Source: Culicoidibacter larvae (GTDB lineage Bacteria > Bacillota_I > Bacilli_A > Culicoidibacterales > Culicoidibacteraceae). From it: DNA of 64,000 nucleotides. The notes under the pieces were generated by a model that was given only the letters and a program-made list of their open reading frames with translations, was not told the DNA's origin and made no database searches. A program made the translations under genes and the position numbers. This document shows, piece after piece, positions 8,546-18,224 of the stretch. Location: positions 158,743 to 222,742 of the forward strand of contig NZ_VBWP01000004.1 in NCBI RefSeq assembly GCF_005771635.1. The letters run 5' to 3'. Each line of letters starts with the position of its first letter. The stretch's first letter is position 1.

Positions 8546-11500
8546 ATGTATAAAAAAATATTCTACACTTTAACCGCAGCTATGTTAATCTTTACTGCGG
8601 CATTACAACCAGTTACTACTGTATTTGCGACTTCTGAGAATCAAGAAACGTCAGCTAATAATGTTAATTCGACTGATAATACTGAGGCGACTAATGAAAC
8701 AACCTCTGGAAATAAAACGGTGGCTCAAGCAAGTATTCCTGAGTCTACGAATATCATAAATACTATTACTATTACCGATCAAGACGGTAATCCTTTTGAT
8801 GAAGCGAATCCGGCGGGCTTAAGTGACCCGGCAAATATTCATTTTGATTGGTCAATTCCAAATGGTTTGATTATTGAAGCAGGCGATACATATGAATTTG
8901 ACCTTCCGGCTGAGTTTATAATGTATGCAGCAGTTTCAGGAACATTGAATGATTATGGGACTTTTACGGTTGATGAAAGCGGCCATGTAACTATGACTTT
9001 TAATGAAAATGCTGCAACCTCAGACGGTGTTCATGGTACATTGGATATTCATACTACTTTTAATGAAGAAGCTATTAATGGTTCTACTAATCAACAAATT
9101 GAATTTCCAATTAATGATGGCATTAGTGTTGATGTTAATTTCAAACCTAAAAATGGTGCATTGATTGCTAAAGGTGGTTTTTTTGATCAAGACTACAATG
9201 GAAATACCGCAACATGGACAATAAATGTTAATAGTGGTCTTGATAGTATTGCCAACGCAACAGTTACCGATGAAATTCCGGTAGGCCTTTTATATAACAG
9301 TGGTAGTCTGGTTGTATATCAATTAAATGTCAATGTTGATGGCAGTGTCAGCCGTGGTTCAATTGTTGATCCTTCAGAATATCAATTTGATGAGAATGGA
9401 AATCAACTTTCAATTGTATTTAATGAAAATCCGCTTACGCACGCATATCAAATTGAATACAAAACTGATGTTGAAAATCCAGAAGCTTTAAGTGGTGTTG
9501 TCAGCTTTGAAAATAATGCCCATTTAACTGGTGATGATATCAACGAATCAACTAAATCAACAATCACTACTTCTTATGGTAAACCAATTGATAAAACCGG
9601 TATTTATGATGCTAATACGCAAACATTTAATTGGGAAATTCGTTACAATTATAATGAACAGTCAATTGAACAAAAAAACGCTTGGTTGTTAGACACTTTT
9701 CCAAATAGTTTTGATTTTAACAATGATTTGCAAGTTTATGAAGTAAGTATTGATGCCAATGGTAATGAAACTATTTCTGCAACACCAATTGACCCATCAG
9801 AATACTCTTTAACTCCAGGCACAAGTGGAGACAATAATCAATTTACTTTACAATTTAACCAAGCAATTGATAAAGCATATATTATTAAATATTCAACAAC
9901 TGTAAATCCCAACTATATAATAGACGAAAACGGAGTACTGACTAACAGTGTTATTACTGGTGGTGGCAACAATGCACACTATGATGGTCATTATAATCAA
10001 CATGCAGTAATAAAATCACTAGAAAGTATTAATTATACAACTAGCGTAGCAACTTGGAATTACACCGTAAATGGTGATGGTTATACAATGCATGATGTAA
10101 CTATTAATGATGTATTTAGTAATGAAGCATTAGATTATGTTAACGGCTCACTGCAAGTCAGAGATGCTGAAACAAATGAATTATTACAACAAGGCACTGA
10201 TTATACTTTTACACTCATTGATACGCCAAAAGGCTTTCAGTTACACTTTGATAGTTTAGATAAAAAAATAAATGTTCATTATCAAACTCACTTTGATATG
10301 TCTATCTTAGAACATGTGCCGGATGCAGTTTTTGGAAATACAGCTATTATTAACTGGACTGGCGATGATGGTAACTCATATACTTCATCAGATGATAAAA
10401 GCTTTAAACCTGACCAAGAATTCAGTGATAATGGCTCAAAGTCAGGTGTGTATGATCCGCTCACTAAAGAAATTACCTGGACAATTTATACCAATACTCA
10501 TTTAAGTCCGTTAAATGGTGCCAGTATAACAGACCAATTAAGTATTGATCAAGTTCTTATTGAAGATTCAATTGAAGTATTTCATTACACTGTAGGTCCA
10601 GACGGTAAACCAATTCGTGATCAGAACTTACAACCTGGTGACTATACTCTGGTAGTTACTCCTGCAACAGCAACTGCTGGTGCGAAAATTGAAATAGCAA
10701 TTAATCTTAATTTTGCTGGTGTTTCATCGGCAATAGGAGTTGAATTTAAAACTTCACTTGATAATCGTACTGTGGCTGACAACTATGAAAACCAAGCAGT
10801 TTTTAAAAATAATAATCTTGAATATCCGATAAGTGGTGAAGTAAGTGTACCACATGGTGGCGAGCTTATTGAAAAAGCAGGGGTACAGGCAGGAAAAAAT
10901 ATTGATTGGACAGTCAATATTAATTTCAGCCAATCAACAATAAGTGAAGCAGTTATTGAGGACTCACCGTCTAATAATCAAATCATATTACCGGATACAT
11001 TCCATATTTATGGCACTAATGTTGATCAAAATGGAAATGTAACACTGAATACAAATGATGAGTTGGTTGCCGGCGTAGATTACAACCTTGAGCTCGGTCC
11101 GGTTGAAACCGACGGAACTCAAACATTTAAGATAAGTTTCCTTAAAACAATCAACGAACCATACGTGTTAAAATATTCATCCTATATTGATGCTAATGAT
11201 CGCGAAGCCGTTACTAATAAAGTTAATATTTCTGGTAAAAACATTGTAGATATTAACGATGATAGTCAGGAAACAATAATTATTCATGACTCAACCGGTG
11301 AGGGCACTGGAACCGGACACCGTGGCAGTTTGCGAATTAATAAAACCGATGGTCAATCAAAAGTTCTTGCCGGTGCTAAATTTGAATTATACAATGAGGA
11401 TGGTACTATCTTGCTTCGTTCGGGTGAAACTGATTCACTAGGAGTGCTAAATTTTGAAGAGATTCGCTCTGGTGACTATATTTTGAAAGAAGTAGAAGCA

Positions 11501-12292
11501 CCAAGCGGATATTGGCTAGATCCTATACTTGCTCAGGGTATTCCTGTTCACCTTGAAAACACTGATGAACTTACTGAAAATAATATTACTGTCAGTGATT
11601 TAGTTAATAATCCAACTACAATTACTTTAACCAAAGAAGATACTCAACACAATACTATTCCTGGTGCAACATATGTTCTTATAGATACTATAAGCGGTGC
11701 TACAGTTGCCCAAGCAACTACTGATGCAAGTGGAAAGATTATCTTTGAAGCAATTCCATTTGGTACATATATAATTAGAGAGGTTAATGCACCAAATGGC
11801 TGGTTGGTTAATACTGACGATAAAATAATAACCTTAAAACCAGATACAACTAACCGCGAAAACAACTTGAATGTAACAGTTTTAGAATACAAAGGTAGTG
11901 CTTATCTTTACAAAGTTAATTCGGAAAATAAACCACTGGCAGGAGCGAAGTTTGCTTTACGTTATAATGGTCAAGTTATTCAACAAGAATTAGCAACTAA
12001 TAGTGATGGTTATATTCATTTAACTGATTTAGCACCCGGAACTTACCAAATTTATGAAACATCAGCACCTACTGGTTATGTACTGGATAGCACCCCAATT
12101 CAATTTATTATTCCAAATGCTGCTAATGGCGAGCCACAAGAAGTAAATATCGGTACTTTTGTGAACCATTTACCAACACCAGAGTTACCGGTAACTGGTA
12201 ATGATCAACCGGCTATTCTAGTATTCATTGGCCTTTTCAGCAGTGTTACCGGACTCATCATCTATATCAAACGTTCTAAACGTCAACTATAA
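8546..12292 (+). CDS. Large CnaB-repeat, LPXTG-anchored adhesin
   Basis: The 1248-residue surface protein has a Sec signal peptide (about residues 1-29) and then a Thr/Asn/Glu-rich spacer. Next comes a run of six or so collagen-binding-like (Cna A / SdrG type) beta-sandwich domains of about 150 residues, each with a TWTINVN- or TWNYTVN-like strand. Three CnaB domains follow (about 930-1010, 1020-1105, 1115-1200), each with the GAKFELY / GATYVLI start and the ILKEVEAPSGY or IREVNAPNGW end. Lys and Glu there normally form isopeptide bonds. The end is LPVTG, a hydrophobic helix and a basic tail, a sortase A signal. It is probably a stalk-like adhesin; the ligand is unknown. AAGGGGCGAAGG precedes the ATG. 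The gene is monocistronic, with terminators on both sides. Confidence 0.9.
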   Translation: MYKKIFYTLTAAMLIFTAALQPVTTVFATSENQETSANNVNSTDNTEATNETTSGNKTVAQASIPESTNIINTITITDQDGNPFDEANPAGLSDPANIHFDWSIPNGLIIEAGDTYEFDLPAEFIMYAAVSGTLNDYGTFTVDESGHVTMTFNENAATSDGVHGTLDIHTTFNEEAINGSTNQQIEFPINDGISVDVNFKPKNGALIAKGGFFDQDYNGNTATWTINVNSGLDSIANATVTDEIPVGLLYNSGSLVVYQLNVNVDGSVSRGSIVDPSEYQFDENGNQLSIVFNENPLTHAYQIEYKTDVENPEALSGVVSFENNAHLTGDDINESTKSTITTSYGKPIDKTGIYDANTQTFNWEIRYNYNEQSIEQKNAWLLDTFPNSFDFNNDLQVYEVSIDANGNETISATPIDPSEYSLTPGTSGDNNQFTLQFNQAIDKAYIIKYSTTVNPNYIIDENGVLTNSVITGGGNNAHYDGHYNQHAVIKSLESINYTTSVATWNYTVNGDGYTMHDVTINDVFSNEALDYVNGSLQVRDAETNELLQQGTDYTFTLIDTPKGFQLHFDSLDKKINVHYQTHFDMSILEHVPDAVFGNTAIINWTGDDGNSYTSSDDKSFKPDQEFSDNGSKSGVYDPLTKEITWTIYTNTHLSPLNGASITDQLSIDQVLIEDSIEVFHYTVGPDGKPIRDQNLQPGDYTLVVTPATATAGAKIEIAINLNFAGVSSAIGVEFKTSLDNRTVADNYENQAVFKNNNLEYPISGEVSVPHGGELIEKAGVQAGKNIDWTVNINFSQSTISEAVIEDSPSNNQIILPDTFHIYGTNVDQNGNVTLNTNDELVAGVDYNLELGPVETDGTQTFKISFLKTINEPYVLKYSSYIDANDREAVTNKVNISGKNIVDINDDSQETIIIHDSTGEGTGTGHRGSLRINKTDGQSKVLAGAKFELYNEDGTILLRSGETDSLGVLNFEEIRSGDYILKEVEAPSGYWLDPILAQGIPVHLENTDELTENNITVSDLVNNPTTITLTKEDTQHNTIPGATYVLIDTISGATVAQATTDASGKIIFEAIPFGTYIIREVNAPNGWLVNTDDKIITLKPDTTNRENNLNVTVLEYKGSAYLYKVNSENKPLAGAKFALRYNGQVIQQELATNSDGYIHLTDLAPGTYQIYETSAPTGYVLDSTPIQFIIPNAANGEPQEVNIGTFVNHLPTPELPVTGNDQPAILVFIGLFSSVTGLIIYIKRSKRQL

Positions 12293-12296
12293 ATGA

Positions 12297-12338
12297 AAAG
12301 GCACTTGTTTTCGTCACAGAAAATGAGTGCCTTTCTTA
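12297..12338 (+). terminator. Rho-independent terminator
   Basis: The inverted repeat AAAGGCACTTGTTTT / AAAATGAGTGCCTTT, with one bulged position, lies just after the adhesin stop codon. Confidence 0.8.
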
Positions 12339-12411
12339 TGGATTAGCGATTGATTTTAAAGTCAGAAAAAGTTACAATTAAAGTAACAACAATATGTGGG
12401 GAGCAGCACAA

Positions 12412-12717
12412 ATGAAAAAATATATTGTTATTGCAATTATAACCAGTATTATTGTCATAACTAGTCTTTGGGTGACTAAAATTATTCCCCGGCAGATTAG
12501 TATTTTTGTTGCTGAATATTATGTCTCAACCACATATCCGGATTATAATTTAGTTAATATAAAAAGCGAAGAATTCAGTGCAGAAGGTGGATACCTGATT
12601 ACATTCATTGACAGTTCAAATACCAAGCACAATTTCTTGGTAACATCAACATATTTGCCAATTCATGTCAGCTTCGACCCAATATTAAATCGTACCGGAA
12701 ATACTATTCATGATTAA
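12412..12717 (+). CDS. Small membrane-anchored hypothetical protein
   Basis: The 101-residue protein has one N-terminal membrane helix or uncleaved signal (about residues 3-22) and an ~75-residue outer domain. I recognise no family. The in-frame ATG at 12394 overlaps the GTGGGGAG site that is well spaced for the ATG at 12412, so the latter is chosen. It is followed by a hairpin and then by two further small exported or membrane proteins on the same strand. Confidence 0.65.
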   Translation: MKKYIVIAIITSIIVITSLWVTKIIPRQISIFVAEYYVSTTYPDYNLVNIKSEEFSAEGGYLITFIDSSNTKHNFLVTSTYLPIHVSFDPILNRTGNTIHD

Positions 12718-12724
12718 AAGCAAT

Positions 12725-12756
12725 AAAGAGCTTGCCTATGGCGAGCTCTTTATCCA
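12725..12756 (+). terminator. Terminator-like hairpin
   Basis: The arms AAAGAGCTTGCC and GGCGAGCTCTTT pair with one wobble around a three-base loop. The T tract is short, so termination may be partial and the next genes could be co-transcribed. Confidence 0.65.
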
Positions 12757-12773
12757 TATAAGGGGAGTCAATA

Positions 12774-13247
12774 ATGAAAAAAACATACCTCAGTATATTA
12801 GCAGTGCTGATTTTACTTGTTAGCGGTTGTGTCGGCACTCAACCGCCACTTGAACAGAATATTGAATCAATTGAAATAAGCCATTCAAGTTTTGGCTGGG
12901 CCGGTCAAGAATATCTGATTGATTTCATTAATAATAGCTTCTATAGTTATCAAAGTGAAAAGATTGGTGAAGGTCGTGATGAATCAGCTAAAAATGCCGG
13001 CTATACATATATTGGCAGTTTAAATGATGTGAACGGATTTTATCAAACTGCAGAACAATTGGATTTCTTTAATTGGCAAGAGCGATATGATAACCTGGAA
13101 ATCATGGATGGCCATCAATGGTCAATAACCATTACTTACCATGATGGCGCAAGTAAGCATATTTCCGGCAGCAATGCCTATCCAAAAAACTGGGAATTGA
13201 TGGGGGCAGTTTTCCAAAAGTTGACGACGATTAACGTTTTAAATTAA
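12774..13247 (+). CDS. Small lipoprotein of unknown function
   Basis: The 157-residue protein begins with a classic lipoprotein signal and lipobox LVSGC, so Cys19 is probably lipidated. The mature domain is beta-rich with several Trp and Tyr residues; I do not recognise it. AGGGGAG stands at 12761-12767. The next gene starts 13 bases after the stop codon with its own AAGGAG, so the two are likely one transcript. Confidence 0.75.
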   Translation: MKKTYLSILAVLILLVSGCVGTQPPLEQNIESIEISHSSFGWAGQEYLIDFINNSFYSYQSEKIGEGRDESAKNAGYTYIGSLNDVNGFYQTAEQLDFFNWQERYDNLEIMDGHQWSITITYHDGASKHISGSNAYPKNWELMGAVFQKLTTINVLN

Positions 13248-13260
13248 AGGAGAACTTAAA

Positions 13261-13809
13261 ATGGAAACTAAAATATCAACCAAAGCAATTACTCAACGCG
13301 GACTTAAAATCAGTTTACTGGTTTTGTTAATGCTGGCGGCTATATTATTAACACTGGCATTCCTGCTGCTTACCAATACCTTTGGAAGATTTGCCGAACG
13401 CCGAACTGTGCTTTTTGTTTTTGCCTTGAGCGGTATTCTTGTCTTTGTCATCTGGGCGGTTACCTGCAGTTATCTCTTTGCTCGTGAATATAGCTTCAAT
13501 TTTGGTGCAACGGCAATAACAATTGCCAGTCCTAAAAGCGAACGCAAGGTGCAACTGAGTGAGCTTGAGCAACTGATAATTCATAACCGAACTGATTATT
13601 CAAAAATTATTATCCAAACACATAATAAAACTGAAAAATATTATGTTGGCTTAACACGGATGCTCAAGTCAAAGGAAATTATTGACATGCAGGAATCCAA
13701 AAACTTAAAAGCGTACTTTGAAGCTGCTGGTTTTACTTTTGCCGAATCTGATAATGATCCTCGTGATGTGCTTACTTTTTCGAAGAATGATGGCACGTAT
13801 CGCACCTAA
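13261..13809 (+). CDS. Membrane protein with PH-like C-terminal domain, function unknown
   Basis: The 182-residue protein has two membrane helices (about residues 15-38 and 47-71). A strand-rich tail (about 80-182) resembles the small PH-like domains of bacterial membrane proteins (ITIASPKSERKVQLSELEQL), though the match is only by pattern. It is the last gene of the unit with the lipoprotein at 12774. Its stop codon lies inside the loop of the terminator hairpin. Confidence 0.65.
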   Translation: METKISTKAITQRGLKISLLVLLMLAAILLTLAFLLLTNTFGRFAERRTVLFVFALSGILVFVIWAVTCSYLFAREYSFNFGATAITIASPKSERKVQLSELEQLIIHNRTDYSKIIIQTHNKTEKYYVGLTRMLKSKEIIDMQESKNLKAYFEAAGFTFAESDNDPRDVLTFSKNDGTYRT

Positions 13810-13833
13810 AGTGCGATGCGTGCTTTTATTTTT
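13793..13833 (+). terminator. Rho-independent terminator overlapping the stop codon
   Basis: The arms GCACGTATCGCAC (13793-13805) and GTGCGATGCGTGC (13811-13823) pair over 13 bases with one G-U pair, followed by TTTTATTTTT. The 5' arm is coding sequence and the TAA lies in the loop. Confidence 0.88.
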
Positions 13834-14617
13834 CATAAAAACCGAGGCGGCGGCTTAACTTAAGGTTAGGGTTATTATATTGAAACCACTCCTGATTATG
13901 ATTTTTGTAGCTGATGGCATCTTGCGGGCAGTAGTTGAAACACGCCATACAAGCTGCACAATTATGGTTGAATTGCGGATAATCACCCTCATTTGTAATA
14001 GTAATATTATTCGCACCGCATACTTTCGCGCAGATACCGCATGAAATGCACTTATCAGTAACCGCAAAATTTTCATCAAAGTTGCTGACGTTTTTGCTGC
14101 GTATATGTGCTATTAATGTGACTGGTGGCAACATTGGTGACGCTTTTTTATGTTTGCGGGCACTAATAGCTGCTATGAGACGCTTAAATTGCTCCTTATA
14201 GCGACTTTCTTGTTGTTGCCGCGTCTTTGCCTGCATTTTGATAAACTCGGGAAAAGGGATGCTATCCGGCATAATAAAGGGCATGGCAAAATTCAATCCT
14301 GCATCTTTACTTTGTAATATTTTCCTGATTGAAGCAAGAGCGTTACCCGGGTAACGCCCGCAGGTTGCGACTGAGTAAATGTAAGTATCAATATTTGCTT
14401 CGATTTGCAGTTGGGATAGATATGTTTTTACTAAACCAGGGGCATCCATAAAGAATACCGGGAATATAATCCCAATTGAAGCAGCTGGTTTTAGTGTTGG
14501 TATAGCAATGCCGGCTTGTATTGGCAATATTTCGACATTATCAATATGAATGCTGATTTCATTTGCCAGATGCAATGAATTGCCAGTGCCGGTAAAGACT
14601 AAAATATAGTTTTTCAT
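13826..14617 (-). CDS. EFR1-family flavodoxin-like ferredoxin
   Basis: The 263-residue redox protein has an N-terminal flavodoxin-like half beginning ILVFTGTGNSLHLA, the FMN-binding loop pattern. The C-terminal half holds two 4Fe-4S motifs: CISCGICAKVC (first cluster, with its fourth ligand) and CAACMACFNYC. Such proteins shuttle electrons in anaerobes; the partner is unknown. The frame is open further upstream, but the ATG at 14617 has GCGAGGAAA before it and starts exactly at the flavodoxin strand. The gene is divergent from an HxlR regulator, which probably controls it. TATACT on the - strand at 14645-14650 is a likely -10 box. Confidence 0.85.
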   Translation of the reverse strand: MKNYILVFTGTGNSLHLANEISIHIDNVEILPIQAGIAIPTLKPAASIGIIFPVFFMDAPGLVKTYLSQLQIEANIDTYIYSVATCGRYPGNALASIRKILQSKDAGLNFAMPFIMPDSIPFPEFIKMQAKTRQQQESRYKEQFKRLIAAISARKHKKASPMLPPVTLIAHIRSKNVSNFDENFAVTDKCISCGICAKVCGANNITITNEGDYPQFNHNCAACMACFNYCPQDAISYKNHNQEWFQYNNPNLKLSRRLGFYEK

Positions 14618-14672
14618 AAATTTGTTTTCCTCGCTTTCAATTGTAGTATAATGGAAATACATGAATGATAAA

Positions 14673-14697
14673 AGTATGCACTTTTTTCATAGATACT
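14673..14697. promoter_or_regulatory. Candidate HxlR operator
   Basis: AGTAT (14673-14677) and ATACT (14693-14697) form an inverted repeat with a 15-base spacer between the divergent EFR1 and HxlR genes. HxlR-family proteins bind as dimers to sites of this kind. The short arms make the call tentative. Confidence 0.35.
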
Positions 14698-14719
14698 ATC
14701 AAAAAGGAGAGTGCCGGCG

Positions 14720-15064
14720 ATGAGTGATTTTATTTCTGAGCAAGATAAGACTGATATTTATGGGTATTCTATATTCGAAAAAGGTTTGCAAATTTTAAGT
14801 GGAAAATGGCGGATACGAATTATTTACATTTTGCTATATGATGGCCAAAAACGCTATGGTGAATTAAAGCGCTTATTACCTGGTATTACCCACAAAATGC
14901 TCAGTAATGAGTTAAAAGAACTTGAAAAAAATAATATCATTAATCGTCAGCAATATAACGAAGTGCCACTTCGAGTTGAGTACTCACTTACTGATAAGGG
15001 CGAGGCGCTAAAGCCAATCTTATTTTCGCTCTCGCAGTGGATTCTTCAACTTGACAATCAATAA
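14720..15064 (+). CDS. HxlR-family winged-helix transcriptional regulator
   Basis: The 114-residue DNA-binding protein shows the HxlR signature: LSGKWRIRIIYIL near residues 24-36, RYGELKRLLPGITHKMLSNELKELE for the recognition region, and the wing EYSLTDKGEALKPIL. Members often sense redox or electrophile signals through cysteines, but this one has no cysteine. AAGGAG at 14704-14709 suits the ATG at 14720 better than the GTG at 14711. It is divergent from the EFR1 gene and is followed by a strong terminator. Confidence 0.9.
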   Translation: MSDFISEQDKTDIYGYSIFEKGLQILSGKWRIRIIYILLYDGQKRYGELKRLLPGITHKMLSNELKELEKNNIINRQQYNEVPLRVEYSLTDKGEALKPILFSLSQWILQLDNQ

Positions 15065-15070
15065 AAGCCG

Positions 15071-15104
15071 AAAACCACAGCTATCCTTCAATAGCTGTGG
15101 TTTT
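15071..15104 (+). terminator. Rho-independent terminator
   Basis: The perfect 14-base arms AAAACCACAGCTAT / ATAGCTGTGGTTTT enclose a six-base loop. It separates the HxlR gene from the next one. Confidence 0.93.
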
Positions 15105-15141
15105 ATGTTATACTAAAAGAGAAAAAGAAAGGGTGATGGTT

Positions 15142-15627
15142 ATGTATCCAGAAATGCGGCGTAAAAAACAGGCATTATCGGAAGCGGAAGTTGTTGCTAT
15201 TCTTGAACGCAATACTTCCGGAGTTTTGGGATTAAATGGGCTCAATGGCTATCCATATACTGTGCCGCTTAGTTATGTTTATATGGATGGCAAAATATAT
15301 TTTCATTGTGCCAATGATGGCTATAAAATGAAATGTATGCAGGCTGATAATCGAATTTCATTTTGTATTATTGATCAGGATGAAATTGTACCAGAAGAAT
15401 TTACCACTTATTACCGCAGTGTGATTCTTTTTGGAAAAGCACACTTAATCAGTGGTCCGGAAGCAGTGGCAGCAGCGATGCGTCAATTGATTGCAAAATA
15501 TTCAGTTGATTTTATTACTGAAGGTGAAGCTGCTATTGCCAATATTGGTAATTCATTAACTATTGTTGAGCTTGAAATTGAACATATATCCGGCAAAGAA
15601 GCAAAGAAATTAATGATGCAAAGATAG
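15142..15627 (+). CDS. Pyridoxamine 5'-phosphate oxidase-like (NimA-type) flavoprotein
   Basis: The 161-residue split-barrel protein has the family start MRRKKQALSEAEVVAILE, the strand YPYTVPLSYVYMDGKIYFHCA and the later ITIVELEIEHISGKEA strand. Family members bind FMN or heme and include 5-nitroimidazole reductases (NimA); the true substrate is unknown. Several in-frame starts exist (15097, 15136, 15142). AAAGGGTG is best placed for the ATG at 15142, and the family start agrees. TATACT at 15109-15114 may be its -10 box. Confidence 0.85.
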   Translation: MYPEMRRKKQALSEAEVVAILERNTSGVLGLNGLNGYPYTVPLSYVYMDGKIYFHCANDGYKMKCMQADNRISFCIIDQDEIVPEEFTTYYRSVILFGKAHLISGPEAVAAAMRQLIAKYSVDFITEGEAAIANIGNSLTIVELEIEHISGKEAKKLMMQR

Positions 15628-15638
15628 CTTTCATTTTT

Positions 15639-15652
15639 TGAAAACGGTTTAT
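15639..15652 (+). promoter_or_regulatory. Catabolite-responsive element (cre)-like site
   Basis: TGAAAACGGTTTAT matches the Bacillus cre consensus TGWAANCGNTNWCA at 12 of 14 positions, missing the last two. It lies 44 bases before the start codon of a 6-phospho-beta-glucosidase, the kind of gene CcpA represses. The CcpA gene is not in the window. Confidence 0.55.
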
Positions 15653-15692
15653 TCTGCTTTCGTGATACAATTATTATTGTAAGGAGTGATAA

Positions 15693-17165
<1,473 letters not shown>

Positions 17166-17167
17166 GG

Positions 17168-17198
17168 AAAAAGGATTCGGCTTACGAATCCTTTTTCT
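17168..17198 (+). terminator. Rho-independent terminator
   Basis: The 12-base arms AAAAAGGATTCG / CGAATCCTTTTT pair perfectly around a five-base loop after the GH1 gene. Confidence 0.93.
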
Positions 17199-17227
17199 CC
17201 TTTACTCACAAAAGAAGAGGTGAATAT

Positions 17228-18103
17228 ATGATTCAAATAACAAAAAAATTGGTGGCTAAGCTTATTGCTGAACAATTTCCTGATTGGCAACATTTACCGA
17301 TTCAACAAGTTGCTAAAAGTGGTCATGACAATCGCACTTTTCATTTAGGTAATGATTTGAGTGTTAGACTGCCAAGTGCTGAGGGTTATGCAGAGCAGAT
17401 TGAAAAAGAGTATAAATGGTTACCATATTTACAAAACTATATCAGCTTGCCAATTACTAAACCAATAGCCCTAGGCATACCAGGAAGTGGCTACCCGTGG
17501 CATTGGAGTGTTAATCAGTGGCTGACAGGAGAAACGCTAAGTCCAAACACAATTGACTCTGAAAAACAATTGGCTTTAGATTTAGCGCAGTTCCTAACGG
17601 AACTGGCAGCCGCGCCGGTTGCTGATGCACCGGCTGCCGGTGAACACAACTATTATCGTGGTGGAAATTTAACTGTTTATGATGCGCAAACGCAGACAAC
17701 TCTTATTGATTTGAAAGATATTGTTGACACTGAACAATGCGCAGTAATCTGGCAGTTAGCATTAGCATCAGCTTGGCAAAATGCACCGGTTTGGATTCAT
17801 GGCGATGTTGCAGTTGGTAATTTGCTTGCTAAAAACGGTCGCTTATCAGCAGTTATTGATTTTGGCGTTTGCGCTATTGGTGATCCTGCTTGCGATTTGG
17901 TGATGGCCTGGACTTATTTTGATACCGATAACCGCAAGGTATTCAAAAACGCACTTAACTATGATGAGGCAACTTGGCATCGTGCGCGTGGCTGGGCACT
18001 TTGGAAAGCGCTGATTACCATAAATCAGCATGCGAAGGACTCTGAACTCGGGCAGTTTGCTTATAAGACCCTTGAGCAGATTTTTATTGAATTTAATGAA
18101 TGA
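17228..18103 (+). CDS. Aminoglycoside phosphotransferase (APH)-fold kinase
   Basis: The 291-residue cytoplasmic small-molecule kinase has the catalytic loop HGDVAVGNLL (about residues 194-203) and the metal-binding DFG in IDFGVCAIGDPACDL. An N-terminal lobe precedes them. The family includes antibiotic kinases but also housekeeping sugar and amino-alcohol kinases, so resistance should not be inferred. AGAGGTG precedes the ATG. The gene is single, with terminators before and after. Confidence 0.85.
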   Translation: MIQITKKLVAKLIAEQFPDWQHLPIQQVAKSGHDNRTFHLGNDLSVRLPSAEGYAEQIEKEYKWLPYLQNYISLPITKPIALGIPGSGYPWHWSVNQWLTGETLSPNTIDSEKQLALDLAQFLTELAAAPVADAPAAGEHNYYRGGNLTVYDAQTQTTLIDLKDIVDTEQCAVIWQLALASAWQNAPVWIHGDVAVGNLLAKNGRLSAVIDFGVCAIGDPACDLVMAWTYFDTDNRKVFKNALNYDEATWHRARGWALWKALITINQHAKDSELGQFAYKTLEQIFIEFNE

Positions 18104-18105
18104 TG

Positions 18106-18137
18106 AACAAGATCGAGGCTGAAGCCTCGATCTTGTT
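18106..18137 (+). terminator. Rho-independent terminator
   Basis: The 15-base perfect arms AACAAGATCGAGGCT / AGCCTCGATCTTGTT enclose a tight loop. Confidence 0.9.
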
Positions 18138-18224
18138 GTCTTTCTCGACAAAATATATTGCTTTATCAATGCTTTTCTGAGATTTCTTTTATATAATCAT
18201 ATTATATAGAGGAGTTTGATGTTT

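Noticed and set aside
12725..12756. Separate small RNA or regulatory repeat
   Set aside because: Its place after a stop codon and its pairing fit a simple, if weak, terminator.
17228..18103. Aminoglycoside resistance gene
   Set aside because: The APH fold is shared by many housekeeping kinases and nothing here points to an antibiotic substrate.
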